From CADEFX01 sp963806735 (lineage in GTDB: Bacteria; Pseudomonadota; Alphaproteobacteria; Rhizobiales; Hyphomicrobiaceae), in assembly GCA_963806735.1 (NCBI GenBank), contig CAWEBE010000072.1, positions 37,203 through 101,202 of the forward strand: 64,000 nt of DNA. Direction: 5' to 3'. Made by a program: the position numbers and the translations under genes. Each line of letters starts with the position of its first letter. Position 1 is the stretch's first letter. Below, piece after piece: positions 9,654 to 18,277 of this stretch. A model generated the notes under the pieces. It was not told the DNA's origin and made no database searches. It was given only the letters and a program-made list of their open reading frames with translations.

Positions 9654-9716
9654 TAGAGTGCGATCGCCTCACATGGAAGTACTGCCGCTTCCATGTGGGG
9701 CGTGAGTCGCACTCTA
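9654..9716. repeat. Intergenic palindrome (26-bp class arms)
   Basis: Imperfect inverted repeat between yicC and mltG. The left arm runs 9654-9679, starting TAGAGTGCGA; the right arm runs 9688-9716, ending TCGCACTCTA. The inner parts (CACATGGAAG / CTTCCATGTG) pair perfectly around an 8-nt loop. No T-run follows, so it looks more like a dispersed palindromic element than a simple terminator. Confidence 0.7.
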
Positions 9717-9725
9717 CTGTAAGTG

Positions 9726-9789
9726 TAGAGCAGGATTCACGCTCCAGGCGGATCGCCGATCCGATTCCATCTGGAACGATCCTGCTCTA
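9726..9789. repeat. Second intergenic palindrome
   Basis: The outer arms TAGAGCAGGAT (9726-9736) and ATCCTGCTCTA (9779-9789) are perfect 11-bp complements. Inner segments (GCTCCAGGCGGA against TCCATCTGGAACG) pair imperfectly. It starts 10 bp after the preceding palindrome, and both open with TAGAG. Such AGCAGGAT...ATCCTGCT elements resemble intergenic palindromes seen repeatedly in Hyphomicrobiales genomes. Confidence 0.7.
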
Positions 9790-9826
9790 GCGGTTCCCGT
9801 ACAGTGTCTCAACCCGGGTTCGGAAG

Positions 9827-11092
9827 CTATCCTCCGCTGCGCTTGGGCTTGCGCACAGGTAGGGGCATCTCAATACCGGCGCGCTGGGCATCAAGTCCAG
9901 GCTGGCTGGCCGAGGTTGGCACAGCGACGACAGCGGGCTCCTGCTTGGTCTTCATCTCACGCTCGAAGCGCCGCCAGACTTGTACTGCGGAGTTGTGGTC
10001 CTTGAGAGTGGGGGAGAAGGTGTGGCCGCCGGTACCGTCAGCGACGAAGTAGAGGTCGGACGTCTTGGCTGGGTTGAGCGTGGCCTCGATGGCCGGCCGG
10101 CCAGGATTGCAGATAGGCGTCGGCGGCAGCCCATCGATCTGATAGGTGTTATACGGCGTCTTGGTGTCGATGTCGGCGCGCGTGATGCCCCGGCCGAGGG
10201 TACTCTGACCTGCGGCAATGCCGTATACGATGGTCGGATCCGATTGCAGACGCATGCGGGACCTGAGCCGGTTTACGAACACACCGGCCACCTTGTCACG
10301 CTCGTCGGCGCGCCCGGTTTCCTTCTCGACGATGGAGGCGAGCACGAGGGCCTGCTCGGGTGTCTGCAGCGGCAAGTCCTTCTGCCGCTTCTCCCAGACC
10401 GTCGCCAGGAATCTCTGTTGCTCGGACCGCATGCGGTCGATGAGCTCCTGACGCGCCATGCCGCGTGAGAACTTGTAGGTGTCGGGCAGAAGCGTGCCTT
10501 CGGCGGGCAGATTTTGAATCTCACCCTGCAGGTTCGGCTCGGCGCGCACGCGCTCGACAATCTGTGCGCTCGTCAGTCCTTCTGGAACCGTGATCCGGTA
10601 GAGAATAGTCTTGCCTTCGATCAGCGTCTCGAGCACTTGGCGCAGACTAGCCTGCCTGCGGATCTCGAATTCGCCCGCCTTGAGCTGTATCGGCTTGCTA
10701 TCTGTCAGGCTGCTGTTGAGCCGCTCGGACAGGTAGTTGGCCATGAACAGCCGCCGATCGGAGACGATGCCGTCCCGCTCGAGCCGGCTGGCGATCTCGT
10801 AGACGCCCTCACCTTTGGGAATGACGGCTACCGTTGCGTGACCGAGGGGCCCCGGCTGCTCGAAGCTCGCGCGCAGCGCCAGCGCCACCGCGCCGGCGAT
10901 CAGCAGCAAGAGGAAAGCGAACGACAGCAGCCCGTTGAAGAAGCGTAGCATGCCGCTGACCGGACCGGGCTCGCGCTGGATGCGCACGCGCCTCGGCGCC
11001 CGTGGCGCCCTAGTCGGCTCCAGCACCTCGGCGGGGCTGCGCGTCAGTAACGGCTCGTAGCGCATGTAGTCCTCGGGCATCCTCTGCCGCAT
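9827..11092 (-). CDS. mltG: Endolytic murein transglycosylase MltG
   Basis: Cleaves nascent glycan strands, acting as a terminase for peptidoglycan polymerisation at the inner membrane. About 421 residues from ATG 11092. A basic cytoplasmic N terminus is followed by one membrane segment near residues 60-80 (FAFLLLLIAGAVALAL) and a periplasmic YceG domain. The catalytic glutamate lies in ASIVEKETG, followed by VFVNRLRSRMRLQSDPT and TPYNTYQIDGLPPTPICNPG. ATG 11080 is an alternative start, and the frame stays open to 11164. It follows fabF on the same strand after about 150 bp. Confidence 0.92.
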   Translation of the reverse strand: MRQRMPEDYMRYEPLLTRSPAEVLEPTRAPRAPRRVRIQREPGPVSGMLRFFNGLLSFAFLLLLIAGAVALALRASFEQPGPLGHATVAVIPKGEGVYEIASRLERDGIVSDRRLFMANYLSERLNSSLTDSKPIQLKAGEFEIRRQASLRQVLETLIEGKTILYRITVPEGLTSAQIVERVRAEPNLQGEIQNLPAEGTLLPDTYKFSRGMARQELIDRMRSEQQRFLATVWEKRQKDLPLQTPEQALVLASIVEKETGRADERDKVAGVFVNRLRSRMRLQSDPTIVYGIAAGQSTLGRGITRADIDTKTPYNTYQIDGLPPTPICNPGRPAIEATLNPAKTSDLYFVADGTGGHTFSPTLKDHNSAVQVWRRFEREMKTKQEPAVVAVPTSASQPGLDAQRAGIEMPLPVRKPKRSGG

Positions 11093-11240
11093 TGGCTCGC
11101 TTCCGAACTCGGCCCCGAAGGGGTGAGGCGGCCCGCAGTGCAAGCGCCCCCGCAACCTGGGCAACTCGCTACTTCAACGTACAAGCAAATATGGCCAAAG
11201 CTGGAACGGGTTGCATACACCCGAATGTAGGCGCCGGGGA

Positions 11241-12506
11241 TCAGGTCGCAAGCCGCCGCATGACGAGCGACGCATTGGTGCCGCCGAAACCGAAGGAATT
11301 GGATAGTACGGTATTGATCTCGCGCTTGCGCGCTGTGTGGGGGACAAGGTCGATGGCCGTCTGCACTGACGGGTTGTCGAGGTTCAATGTCGGCGGCGCG
11401 ATATTGTCCCTGATGGCCAGCACCGAGTAGATCGCCTCGACTGCACCCGCAGCGCCAAGCAGGTGGCCAATTGCCGATTTGGTGGACGACATCGCCAGCT
11501 TGCCGGCCGAATTCCCGAACAGCCGTTCGACTGCGCCAAGCTCGATCTCGTCGCCCATCGGCGTCGAGGTGCCGTGTGCATTGATGTAATCGATCTCGCT
11601 CAGTGCTACGCCCGCCCGCTTCAGGGCCATCTGCATGCAGCGGAATGCACCGTCGCCGTCCTCGGCCGGCGCCGTGATGTGATGGGCGTCTCCGGACAAG
11701 CCGTAGCCAATGACCTCGGCGTAGATGCGCGCGCCGCGCGCCTTGGCATGCTCGAGTGATTCCAGCACGACGATGCCGGCACCCTCGCCGATGACGAAAC
11801 CGTCGCGATCCTTGTCATAAGGCCGTGATGCCTTGGTCGGCTGATCGTTGAAGCCCGTCGAAAGCGCGCGACAGGCTGCAAACCCCGCAAGCGCGATGCG
11901 GCAGATGGGGCTCTCCGCTCCGCCCGCCACCATGACATCGGCATCGTCAAGCCCGATCAGTCGCGCGGCATCGCCGATCGCATGTGCGCCGGTCGAGCAG
12001 GCAGTGACCACGGCGTGGTTGGGGCCCTTCAGTTGATGGCGGATCGACACGTAGCCGGAGGCGAGGTTGATCAGGCGGCCTGGAATAAAGAACGGGCTCA
12101 CGCGCCGCGGGCCCTTCTCCTTCAGCAACAGAGAGGTTTCTGCAATGCCATTCAGTCCGCCGATGCCCGAGCCGATCAGGACGCCGGTGCGCTCCTGCTG
12201 CTCCTTGGTGGCTGCCGTGTAGCCCGAATCCCGGATCGCCTGCTCGGCCGCAGCCATGGCATAGATGATGAAATCATCGACCTTGCGCTGCTCCTTGGGC
12301 TCCATCCACTGGTCGGGATCGAATGTACCGTCAGAGCCGTCGCCGCGCGGAATGAAGCACGCGATCTGGCTCGAGATGTCGGACACCTCGAACTCCACCA
12401 CCCGGCGCGCGCCACTCTTGCCCTCGAGCAGTCGCGACCAGCTCGTCTCCACGCCACAGGCTAGCGGCGTGACCAGACCGAGCCCGGTGATGACGACCCG
12501 TCGCAT
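11241..12506 (-). CDS. fabF: 3-oxoacyl-ACP synthase II
   Basis: Condenses acyl-ACP with malonyl-ACP in elongation of fatty acids. 421 residues. The catalytic triad is visible: Cys near 170 in TACSTGAHAIG, His in NAHGTSTPMGD, and His in KSAIGHLLGAAGA. The glycine-rich C-terminal NSFGFGGTNA is also present. It is the third step of the fabD-fabG-acpP-fabF order on the minus strand, 83 bp downstream of acpP. Length and motifs are complete, with nothing unusual. Confidence 0.96.
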   Translation of the reverse strand: MRRVVITGLGLVTPLACGVETSWSRLLEGKSGARRVVEFEVSDISSQIACFIPRGDGSDGTFDPDQWMEPKEQRKVDDFIIYAMAAAEQAIRDSGYTAATKEQQERTGVLIGSGIGGLNGIAETSLLLKEKGPRRVSPFFIPGRLINLASGYVSIRHQLKGPNHAVVTACSTGAHAIGDAARLIGLDDADVMVAGGAESPICRIALAGFAACRALSTGFNDQPTKASRPYDKDRDGFVIGEGAGIVVLESLEHAKARGARIYAEVIGYGLSGDAHHITAPAEDGDGAFRCMQMALKRAGVALSEIDYINAHGTSTPMGDEIELGAVERLFGNSAGKLAMSSTKSAIGHLLGAAGAVEAIYSVLAIRDNIAPPTLNLDNPSVQTAIDLVPHTARKREINTVLSNSFGFGGTNASLVMRRLAT

Positions 12507-12589
12507 ATCCCGTCCGTGACCTATCGCAATTGTTCAACCGGTCAGCCGGCCGACGTCCAATGATGTCAAGGCCGAGCTGGTTGCGAGGA

Positions 12590-12832
12590 CTACTGGGTGC
12601 TGGCTTGCTTCTCGAGGAACTTGACCGCGTCGCCGACGGTCTGGATCTGCTCGGCGGCATCGTCCGGGATCTCGCAGCCGAACTCTTCCTCGAACGCCAT
12701 GACGAGCTCGACGGTATCGAGACTGTCGGCGCCGAGATCGTCGATGAAGCTTGCGCTCTCGGTGACCTTCTCGGCTTCGACGCCGAGATGCTCGACAACG
12801 ATCTTTTTCACGCGCTCTGCGACGTCACTCAT
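12590..12832 (-). CDS. acpP: Acyl carrier protein
   Basis: Small acidic carrier of growing acyl chains in fatty acid synthesis and donor for lipid A and phospholipid synthesis. 80 residues. The phosphopantetheine attachment serine is residue 37 in DDLGADSLDTVELVMAFEEE. A good start at ATG 12832 fits the family N terminus MSDVAERVKKIV. It lies between fabG (upstream, about 280 bp gap) and fabF; the long upstream gap suggests its own promoter, as is common for this highly expressed gene. Confidence 0.97.
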   Translation of the reverse strand: MSDVAERVKKIVVEHLGVEAEKVTESASFIDDLGADSLDTVELVMAFEEEFGCEIPDDAAEQIQTVGDAVKFLEKQASTQ

Positions 12833-13110
12833 CTTCTGTCCTCGCGGCTATCAAGTTGTTCCGTTCGTGTTGTCATGTCCGGTCACCTACGCCGCCGGCC
12901 GCCACCTGCGCGGACTGGACGACCCCGAGGGTCACCGAGCCCTGAGCTCGCGAAGGGCTCACGCCCCCACTCAGCCTCGGGCCCGCACCTTCCCCAGGTT
13001 ACATCCGAATTCCGTTTCCCAGGTAACACCCCCAAACCGGCGCTCGTTAACACACTTCAATCCTGTTGACCAGCGCTGCACACAGCCTTCCGCCGCAGTA
13101 TTGTAAACGC

Positions 13111-13854
13111 TCAAATCATCACCAAGCCGCCATTCACATGCAGCGTTTGACCGGTCATGTATCGGGCCTCCTCGCTGGCCAGATACACGGCTGCGGCGGC
13201 AATGTCCTCGGGATTGCCGAAGGATTGCGCTGGGATTGCATCCCTGATGCCCGCCACCTGCTTCTCGTTGAGAGCATCGGTCATGGCGGTCTTGATGAAA
13301 CCTGGCGCAATGCAGTTAGCCGTTATGCCGCGCGAGGCGACCTCGCGCGCGAGCGACTTGGTCATGCCGATCATCCCGGCTTTGGATGCCGCATAGTTCC
13401 CCTGCCCGGGATTGCCGATGATGCCGGAGATAGAGGAGATGTTGATGATACGTCCGTAACCGGTCTTGGCCCGCATCATGGCGCGCGCGGCCGCGCGCAT
13501 CAGCATGAAAGTCGACGTCAGGTTGAGCGCAATAACGTCATCCCATTGCTCGTCTTTCATCACCATGAAGAGGTTATCTTTGGTGAGACCGGCATTGTTG
13601 ACGAGGATATCGACGCGGCCGAGCTTGCCGGCAGCATCGTCCACCAGTTTCCCGACCTGCTCCTTGCTGGCCAGATCGCAGGGACAGATGTGGACCCGCT
13701 CCTTCAGCTCTGCCGCCAGGGCTTCGAGCTTGTCGACCTGCCGGCCCGAGATGGCGACCGCCGCGCCTTGGGTATGCAGCGCGCGCGCGATAGCGCCGCC
13801 GATGCCGCCGGTGGCGCCTGTAACGAGCGCGGTCTTGCCCTTGAGTTCGAACAT
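13111..13854 (-). CDS. fabG: 3-oxoacyl-ACP reductase
   Basis: NADPH-dependent reduction of 3-oxoacyl-ACP, second step of the elongation cycle. 247 residues from ATG 13854 (MFELKGKTALVTGATGG); the frame is open further upstream through fabD-overlapping sequence, but the family N terminus fixes this start. Cofactor motif GATGGIGGAIA, NNAG, and catalytic Ser-Tyr-Lys in ISSISGIIG and YAASKAG. The C terminus VNGGLVMI is typical. The start is 14 bp after the fabD stop. Confidence 0.96.
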   Translation of the reverse strand: MFELKGKTALVTGATGGIGGAIARALHTQGAAVAISGRQVDKLEALAAELKERVHICPCDLASKEQVGKLVDDAAGKLGRVDILVNNAGLTKDNLFMVMKDEQWDDVIALNLTSTFMLMRAAARAMMRAKTGYGRIINISSISGIIGNPGQGNYAASKAGMIGMTKSLAREVASRGITANCIAPGFIKTAMTDALNEKQVAGIRDAIPAQSFGNPEDIAAAAVYLASEEARYMTGQTLHVNGGLVMI

Positions 13855-13868
13855 GCTGTCCGTGTCCC

Positions 13869-14813
13869 CTACTTGAGACGCGCTATTGCCGCGTCGATAT
13901 CGCCCGGTGCGCCGATGGAGATGGCCTCGGCATCCTTGACGATGCGCTTGGCGAGACCGGATAGGACCTTGCCGGAACCCAGCTCGAAGAATTCCGTCAC
14001 GCCCTGTGCCGCCATGTAATTCATGCATTCGCGCCAGCGCACAGTGTCCGTCACCTGCTGCACTAGGCGTGCTTTGATGTCCGCCGGATCAGAGATCGCC
14101 TCTGCCACGACATTGGCCACGACGGGAACCGCAGGCGTCTTGATGGCAACCTTGCTCAAAGCATCGGCCATCACATCGGCCGCAGGTTGCATCAGCGCGC
14201 AGTGGAACGGCGCCGAAACATTGAGTGGCATGAAACGTCGCACGCCATGTTTCTTGGCCAGCTCGCCAGCACGATCGATGGCGGTCTTGGCGCCGGAAAT
14301 CACCACCTGTGTCGGCTCGTTGTCGTTAGCAACCTCGCAGACCTCGCCTTGTGCCGCCTCGGCCGCCAGTGCCTCACCGACATCTCGACCGACTCCGAGC
14401 AGCGCCGCCATGGCGCCCTGCCCTACCGGCACGGCGACCTGCATCGAGGTTCCCCGCAGCTTCAGCAGCCGGGCCGCATCGGCGATCGAGAATGCGTCCA
14501 CCGCAGCCAGCGCCGAGTACTCGCCGAGCGAATGCCCGGCCACGAACTTCACTTTGTCTTTGAGTTTCAGGCCTTTTTCCCTTTCGAGAACGCGCATGAC
14601 GGCAAGGGACACAGCCATCAGCGCCGGCTGTGCATTCTCTGTCAGGGTCAGCGCATCCGCCGGGCCGTTAAACATGATGTCTGAGAGCTTTTGTCCCAGC
14701 GCGGCATCCACTTCTTCAAATACCTCCCGTGCGGCCATATAAGTCTGGGCTAGCCCGGCCCCCATGCCGACAGCTTGACTACCCTGGCCTGGAAACAGAA
14801 GTGCTATAGCCAT
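13869..14813 (-). CDS. fabD: Malonyl-CoA:ACP transacylase
   Basis: Transfers malonyl from CoA to AcpP, supplying the extender for fatty acid synthesis. 314 residues, normal length. The N terminus has LLFPGQGSQAVGMG, the nucleophilic serine is in AGHSLGEYSALAA, and the catalytic histidine is in NVSAPFHCALM. It is the first gene of the minus-strand fabD-fabG-acpP-fabF group. The 167-bp gap to the divergent small membrane protein gene probably holds its promoter. Confidence 0.96.
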   Translation of the reverse strand: MAIALLFPGQGSQAVGMGAGLAQTYMAAREVFEEVDAALGQKLSDIMFNGPADALTLTENAQPALMAVSLAVMRVLEREKGLKLKDKVKFVAGHSLGEYSALAAVDAFSIADAARLLKLRGTSMQVAVPVGQGAMAALLGVGRDVGEALAAEAAQGEVCEVANDNEPTQVVISGAKTAIDRAGELAKKHGVRRFMPLNVSAPFHCALMQPAADVMADALSKVAIKTPAVPVVANVVAEAISDPADIKARLVQQVTDTVRWRECMNYMAAQGVTEFFELGSGKVLSGLAKRIVKDAEAISIGAPGDIDAAIARLK

Positions 14814-14980
14814 ATGTATCCCAAGTCCGACCCGGCAAACCCGGCACTGGTGGTAATCTGCGGCGATTTGGCGGCTTAAGGCACGTTGCGCGCGGGAATG
14901 TCAAGATCGGCGCAGCAAGGAACAAACGACGACCCGGTCCGCGTCTCAGGCCCTGGTCGACAGCATCGAGGAGTTGCGTA

Positions 14981-15280
14981 ATGGATAATACCCCGAACAA
15001 AGCCTCCCCGGCAGTCGCCGATCACGCCCGGCTGGATCGCGCTCGCCGGCAGCTCGCCGCTGTAGAAGGCTTCTACATTCACCTCGCAGCTTTCGCGATC
15101 GTCATCGCGGCCTTGTTGACACTCAATTGGGCCACAGGCGATGAATGGTGGGTGCAGTGGGTGTTTGCTGGATGGGGTCTCGGCGTCGTCGCACATGCGC
15201 TCGCGGTGTTTGGCAAAGTGCCGGCCGCGCTCCGACATTGGGAGCAGCGCAAGGTACGCGAATACATGCGCGGTTCCTGA
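14981..15280 (+). CDS. 2TM domain-containing small membrane protein
   Basis: 99 residues of unknown function. A charged N terminus (DHARLDRARRQLAAVEGFY) is followed by two hydrophobic segments, about residues 32-49 (IHLAAFAIVIAALLTLNW) and 58-76 (WVQWVFAGWGLGVVAHALAVF). A basic tail ends HWEQRKVREYMRGS. This matches the 2TM-domain pattern, a short RxxL...Y...F then W-rich hairpin found alone or fused to kinases. It lies between divergent fabD and the ribosomal rpsF gene. Function is unassigned. Confidence 0.75.
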   Translation: MDNTPNKASPAVADHARLDRARRQLAAVEGFYIHLAAFAIVIAALLTLNWATGDEWWVQWVFAGWGLGVVAHALAVFGKVPAALRHWEQRKVREYMRGS

Positions 15281-15511
15281 ACGGCAAGTCTTTGTCCGGC
15301 CGGATAGGAATCAGGCTTGTCCAGCCGGAAATTTGCCCTATAACGCCGCCATCACCCGCTCCGGTTGGAGGCTGAACGGGAGGCCGCCCAGCGCGGTTGG
15401 GCTCGAACGGAGCTCATCTCCCGGTGTCTTCGCTCTCATGGGTGTCCTGGTGGGCCCTTCCGGCCCATAAGGGGCTTTGCGCCGGAGCGATATGGAAAGG
15501 AAGGCCAAGAC

Positions 15512-16087
15512 ATGTCTCTTTACGAGCATGTGTACCTGGCGCGCCAGGACATCTCGACCCAGCAGGTCGAGGCACTCACCAAAGAATACACTCAGATCAT
15601 CCAGGACGGCGGCGGAAAGGTCGGCAAATCCGAATACTGGGGCCTGAAGACGCTCAACCACAAGATCAAGAAGAACCGCAAGGCGCACTACACGCTCCTG
15701 AATATCGACGCGCCGCCTGCCGCCGTCGCCGAGCTGGAGCGGCGCATGGGGATTTCCACCGACATCATCCGGTTCTTGACCATCAAAGTGGAACAGCACG
15801 AAACCGAGCCCTCGGCCCAGATGCGCAAAAGCGATCGCGATGAGCGCGGCGACCGTGGCGGCTTCCGCGGTGGCGATCGAGGTGGCTTCCGCGGTGGCGA
15901 TCGAGGTGGCTTTCGTGGCGGCGGTGGGGGTTTCCGCGGTGATCGCGAAGGCGGCGGCGGATTTCGTAGTGACCGGGGCCCGCGTCCTGACGGCGAGGGC
16001 GGAGGATTCAGGGGCCCCCGTGGCCCCCGAGGTGATCGCGACGACGCGCGCCCGCCCCGGCCAACCCCCGGCACGGAGACTGAATAA
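15512..16087 (+). CDS. rpsF: 30S ribosomal protein S6 with Gly/Arg/Phe-rich tail
   Basis: Binds the 16S rRNA central domain together with S18. Residues 1-105 are a standard S6 (YEHVYLARQDIS, YWGLKTLNHKIKKNRKAHY). Residues about 106-191 form an added low-complexity tail with three tandem GGFRGGDR units, then more GG-F-R, GPRG and a Pro-rich end. ATG 15512 is preceded by GGAAAGGAAGG and gives the family start MSLYEHV. The TAA overlaps the rpsR ATG by one base (TAATG), so S6 and S18 synthesis is coupled. A tail with RGG-like repeats is unusual in length and composition. Confidence 0.95.
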   Translation: MSLYEHVYLARQDISTQQVEALTKEYTQIIQDGGGKVGKSEYWGLKTLNHKIKKNRKAHYTLLNIDAPPAAVAELERRMGISTDIIRFLTIKVEQHETEPSAQMRKSDRDERGDRGGFRGGDRGGFRGGDRGGFRGGGGGFRGDREGGGGFRSDRGPRPDGEGGGFRGPRGPRGDRDDARPPRPTPGTETE

Positions 16088-16335
16088 TGGCTGACATTGC
16101 TGTCATACCGGCCAGGCGGCCGTTTCACCGGCGCCGTAAGACCTGCCCATTCTCTGGCGATAACGCGCCGAAGATCGACTACAAGGACTCGCGCCTACTC
16201 GGCCGATACGTTTCCGAGCGAGGCAAGATCGTGCCGAGCCGCATCACGGCGGTGTCGGCCAAGAAGCAGCGGGAGCTGGCGAAAGCCATCAAGCGCGCAA
16301 GGTTTCTCGGGCTTCTTCCCTATCTGATCAAGTAG
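16087..16335 (+). CDS. rpsR: 30S ribosomal protein S18
   Basis: Small-subunit protein that forms a heterodimer with S6. 82 residues. The family core is intact: CPFSGDNAPKIDYKD, RYVSERGKIVPSRIT and KRARFLGLLPY. The ATG overlaps the last base of the rpsF stop. A polytopic membrane protein gene and rplI follow, the usual alphaproteobacterial arrangement rpsF-rpsR-DUF2232-rplI. Confidence 0.97.
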   Translation: MADIAVIPARRPFHRRRKTCPFSGDNAPKIDYKDSRLLGRYVSERGKIVPSRITAVSAKKQRELAKAIKRARFLGLLPYLIK

Positions 16336-16438
16336 ATACAGACCTGGTCGGGCCGGCTATGCCCGACGGGACTAGACGCGAGGTTGGGGCCGCATGTGAG
16401 CGCGCCCCTAACCGCCACAGCGCGGGACAGCTCAGAGC

Positions 16439-17422
16439 ATGCCAGTCTTTCTTCTCATCGGTCTCGGCGGTGGGCTTGCCGCCGCGGTGCTGTTCTCGTC
16501 GGCGGCGGCCGGGGGAGCTGCCGGCCGGCTCGTTCTTTATGTCCTGGTGCCGCTGCCGTGCTTTCTCGCCGGCCTCGGCTGGGGATCGACGGCCGCCGGC
16601 ATCGCTGCGGGGACTGGCGCTGCCGGCGTTGGAGTGGTGCTCGGCTTCAAGGCCGCAGTTTTGTTTTTTCTCAGTCAGGGCGTGCCGGCAGCAATTCTCT
16701 GTTATTTGGCTTTGCTCAGCCGTCCAGTGCAATCCGCCATCGGAGCCCAACCGCCAGGGGCGCCGTCTCTCGAGTGGTATCCGCCGGGCCGCCTGACAGC
16801 GGTTGCGGCCATTATGGCAGGGGTGCTTGCTGCGCTCAGCATTCTGGTCCTCGGTCCTGATCTCGATGCTCTGAGATCCTTGCTGCGCGAGTTGATCGAG
16901 AAGGTGTTTCTGAAGGAGTTACCGGGGTTCAAGGACCGGCAGCTCAGCCCTGAAGATGTCACGGCCATCACCGAGTTCTCGCTTTATGCGCTGCCGGCAG
17001 CCTCAGCCATGCTCTGGCTCGGCGGCTTCCTGCTCAATTTCTGGCTTGCAGGACGCATCACGCTTCTGTCCGGGCGCTTGCCGAGGCCCTGGCCGGATTT
17101 GGCCGCCATGACCTTCCCGCGCGGATTTGCGCTGGGCCTTGCCGCTGCGCTCGCCCTGACCTTCCTGTCGGGATATCCGGCCCTCCTGGGATCGAGCTTC
17201 GGCGGCGCCTTCTTCCTGGCATACCTGCTCATGGGTTTGGCCATCGTGCACTACGTGACCCGCGGCCGAGCCTCACGCCCGTTCGTGCTGTGGGGCATGT
17301 ATTTCGCGCTGCTCATCCTGAACACGTGGGCAGCGATCCTGATCGCGCTGCTCGCCCTGTTGGAGCCGTTTCTGCCGCTCAAGCGCACGACGCCTCCGCC
17401 GGGCCCAACGCCACCTGATTAG
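16439..17422 (+). CDS. DUF2232 family polytopic membrane protein
   Basis: 327 residues with about eight hydrophobic segments spread along the chain, for instance FLLIGLGGGLAAAVLF at the N terminus and LWGMYFALLILNTWAAIL near the C terminus. A proline-rich tail ends it. Its position between rpsR and rplI is conserved across alphaproteobacteria, and its size fits DUF2232 (YybS-like) proteins. No catalytic motif is visible and its function is unknown. The ATG at 16439 lies 103 bp after rpsR, and rplI follows 54 bp downstream. Confidence 0.8.
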   Translation: MPVFLLIGLGGGLAAAVLFSSAAAGGAAGRLVLYVLVPLPCFLAGLGWGSTAAGIAAGTGAAGVGVVLGFKAAVLFFLSQGVPAAILCYLALLSRPVQSAIGAQPPGAPSLEWYPPGRLTAVAAIMAGVLAALSILVLGPDLDALRSLLRELIEKVFLKELPGFKDRQLSPEDVTAITEFSLYALPAASAMLWLGGFLLNFWLAGRITLLSGRLPRPWPDLAAMTFPRGFALGLAAALALTFLSGYPALLGSSFGGAFFLAYLLMGLAIVHYVTRGRASRPFVLWGMYFALLILNTWAAILIALLALLEPFLPLKRTTPPPGPTPPD

Positions 17423-17476
17423 AACTTCGTAACCCACGGATTCAACCGATCCGAACGAGAGTAAGGAGACAGGCAC

Positions 17477-18082
17477 ATGCAGGTTATTCTTCTGGAGCGC
17501 ATCGGCCGCCTCGGCCAGATGGGCGATGTGGTGAGAGTGAAGGACGGTTATGCCCGCAACTTCCTGCTGCCGCAGGGCAAGGCATTGCGCGCCACCGACG
17601 AGAACCGCGTGCGGTTTGACAAGGAGCGCACGCAGCTCGAAGCCCGCAATCTCGAGCTTAAGAAGGAAGCCGAAGCCGTCGCGGTGAAGCTCGTAGGACA
17701 GGCCTTTGTCACCATCCGCCAAGCCGGCGATACCGGCCAGCTCTATGGCTCGGTGTCGACCCGCGATATAGCGGAGGTCGTGACCGAGGGCGGGTTCTCG
17801 GTCGAGCGCCGTCAGATCCTGCTGGATCGGCCCATCAAGGCCCTGGGCGTGCACGACGTTCAGGTGGCCCTGCATCCTGAGGTTGCCGTTAAGGTGCAGA
17901 TCAACGTGGCCCGTTCCGCGGATGAGGCGGAGCGCCAGTCGCGAGGCGAGGATGTGACCGTGGTGCGGGAGGAGGCTCCACAGATCGAGACCTTCAATCC
18001 GGACGCGATGTTCGAGACCGGTGCAGGTATCGCAGAGGAAGCGGACAGCGACGATCAGGCAAGCGGTGCGACGTCAGGTTAG
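17477..18082 (+). CDS. rplI: 50S ribosomal protein L9
   Basis: Binds 23S rRNA near the L1 stalk. 201 residues, longer than the 149 of E. coli because of an acidic C-terminal extension typical of alphaproteobacteria. The N domain is canonical (MQVILLERIGRLGQMGD, VRVKDGYARNFLLPQGKA) and is followed by the long connecting helix and C domain (GQLYGSVSTRDIAE). TAAGGAGACAGGCACATG provides a clear ribosome binding site. The stop codon sits inside the left arm of a terminator-like hairpin. Confidence 0.96.
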   Translation: MQVILLERIGRLGQMGDVVRVKDGYARNFLLPQGKALRATDENRVRFDKERTQLEARNLELKKEAEAVAVKLVGQAFVTIRQAGDTGQLYGSVSTRDIAEVVTEGGFSVERRQILLDRPIKALGVHDVQVALHPEVAVKVQINVARSADEAERQSRGEDVTVVREEAPQIETFNPDAMFETGAGIAEEADSDDQASGATSG

Positions 18083-18121
18083 GGGGTTAGGGCAACCCCT
18101 GACCTATCCAGGGAACTTTTT
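18076..18121 (+). terminator. Terminator-like hairpin after rplI
   Basis: The arms AGGTTAGGGG (18076-18085) and CCCCTGACCT (18096-18105) pair with one mismatch around a 10-nt loop. A TTTTT run follows at about 18117. The left arm overlaps the rplI stop codon. It would close the rpsF-rplI operon; the T-run is about 10 nt from the stem, so efficiency is uncertain. Confidence 0.5.
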
Positions 18122-18277
18122 CAGGCCGTGCCATGTTGCATTGCGGTACGGAATACATTCTCACCCTCTATCATGGGGTAGCAATTGGCTGCGACTTTCG
18201 TATAATTTTGCTCAGTGAACCTCGCTGCTGGCCGCCATCTGGGACAGCAGCGGCGTGACGTTTGCGCGAGGTTGGCC

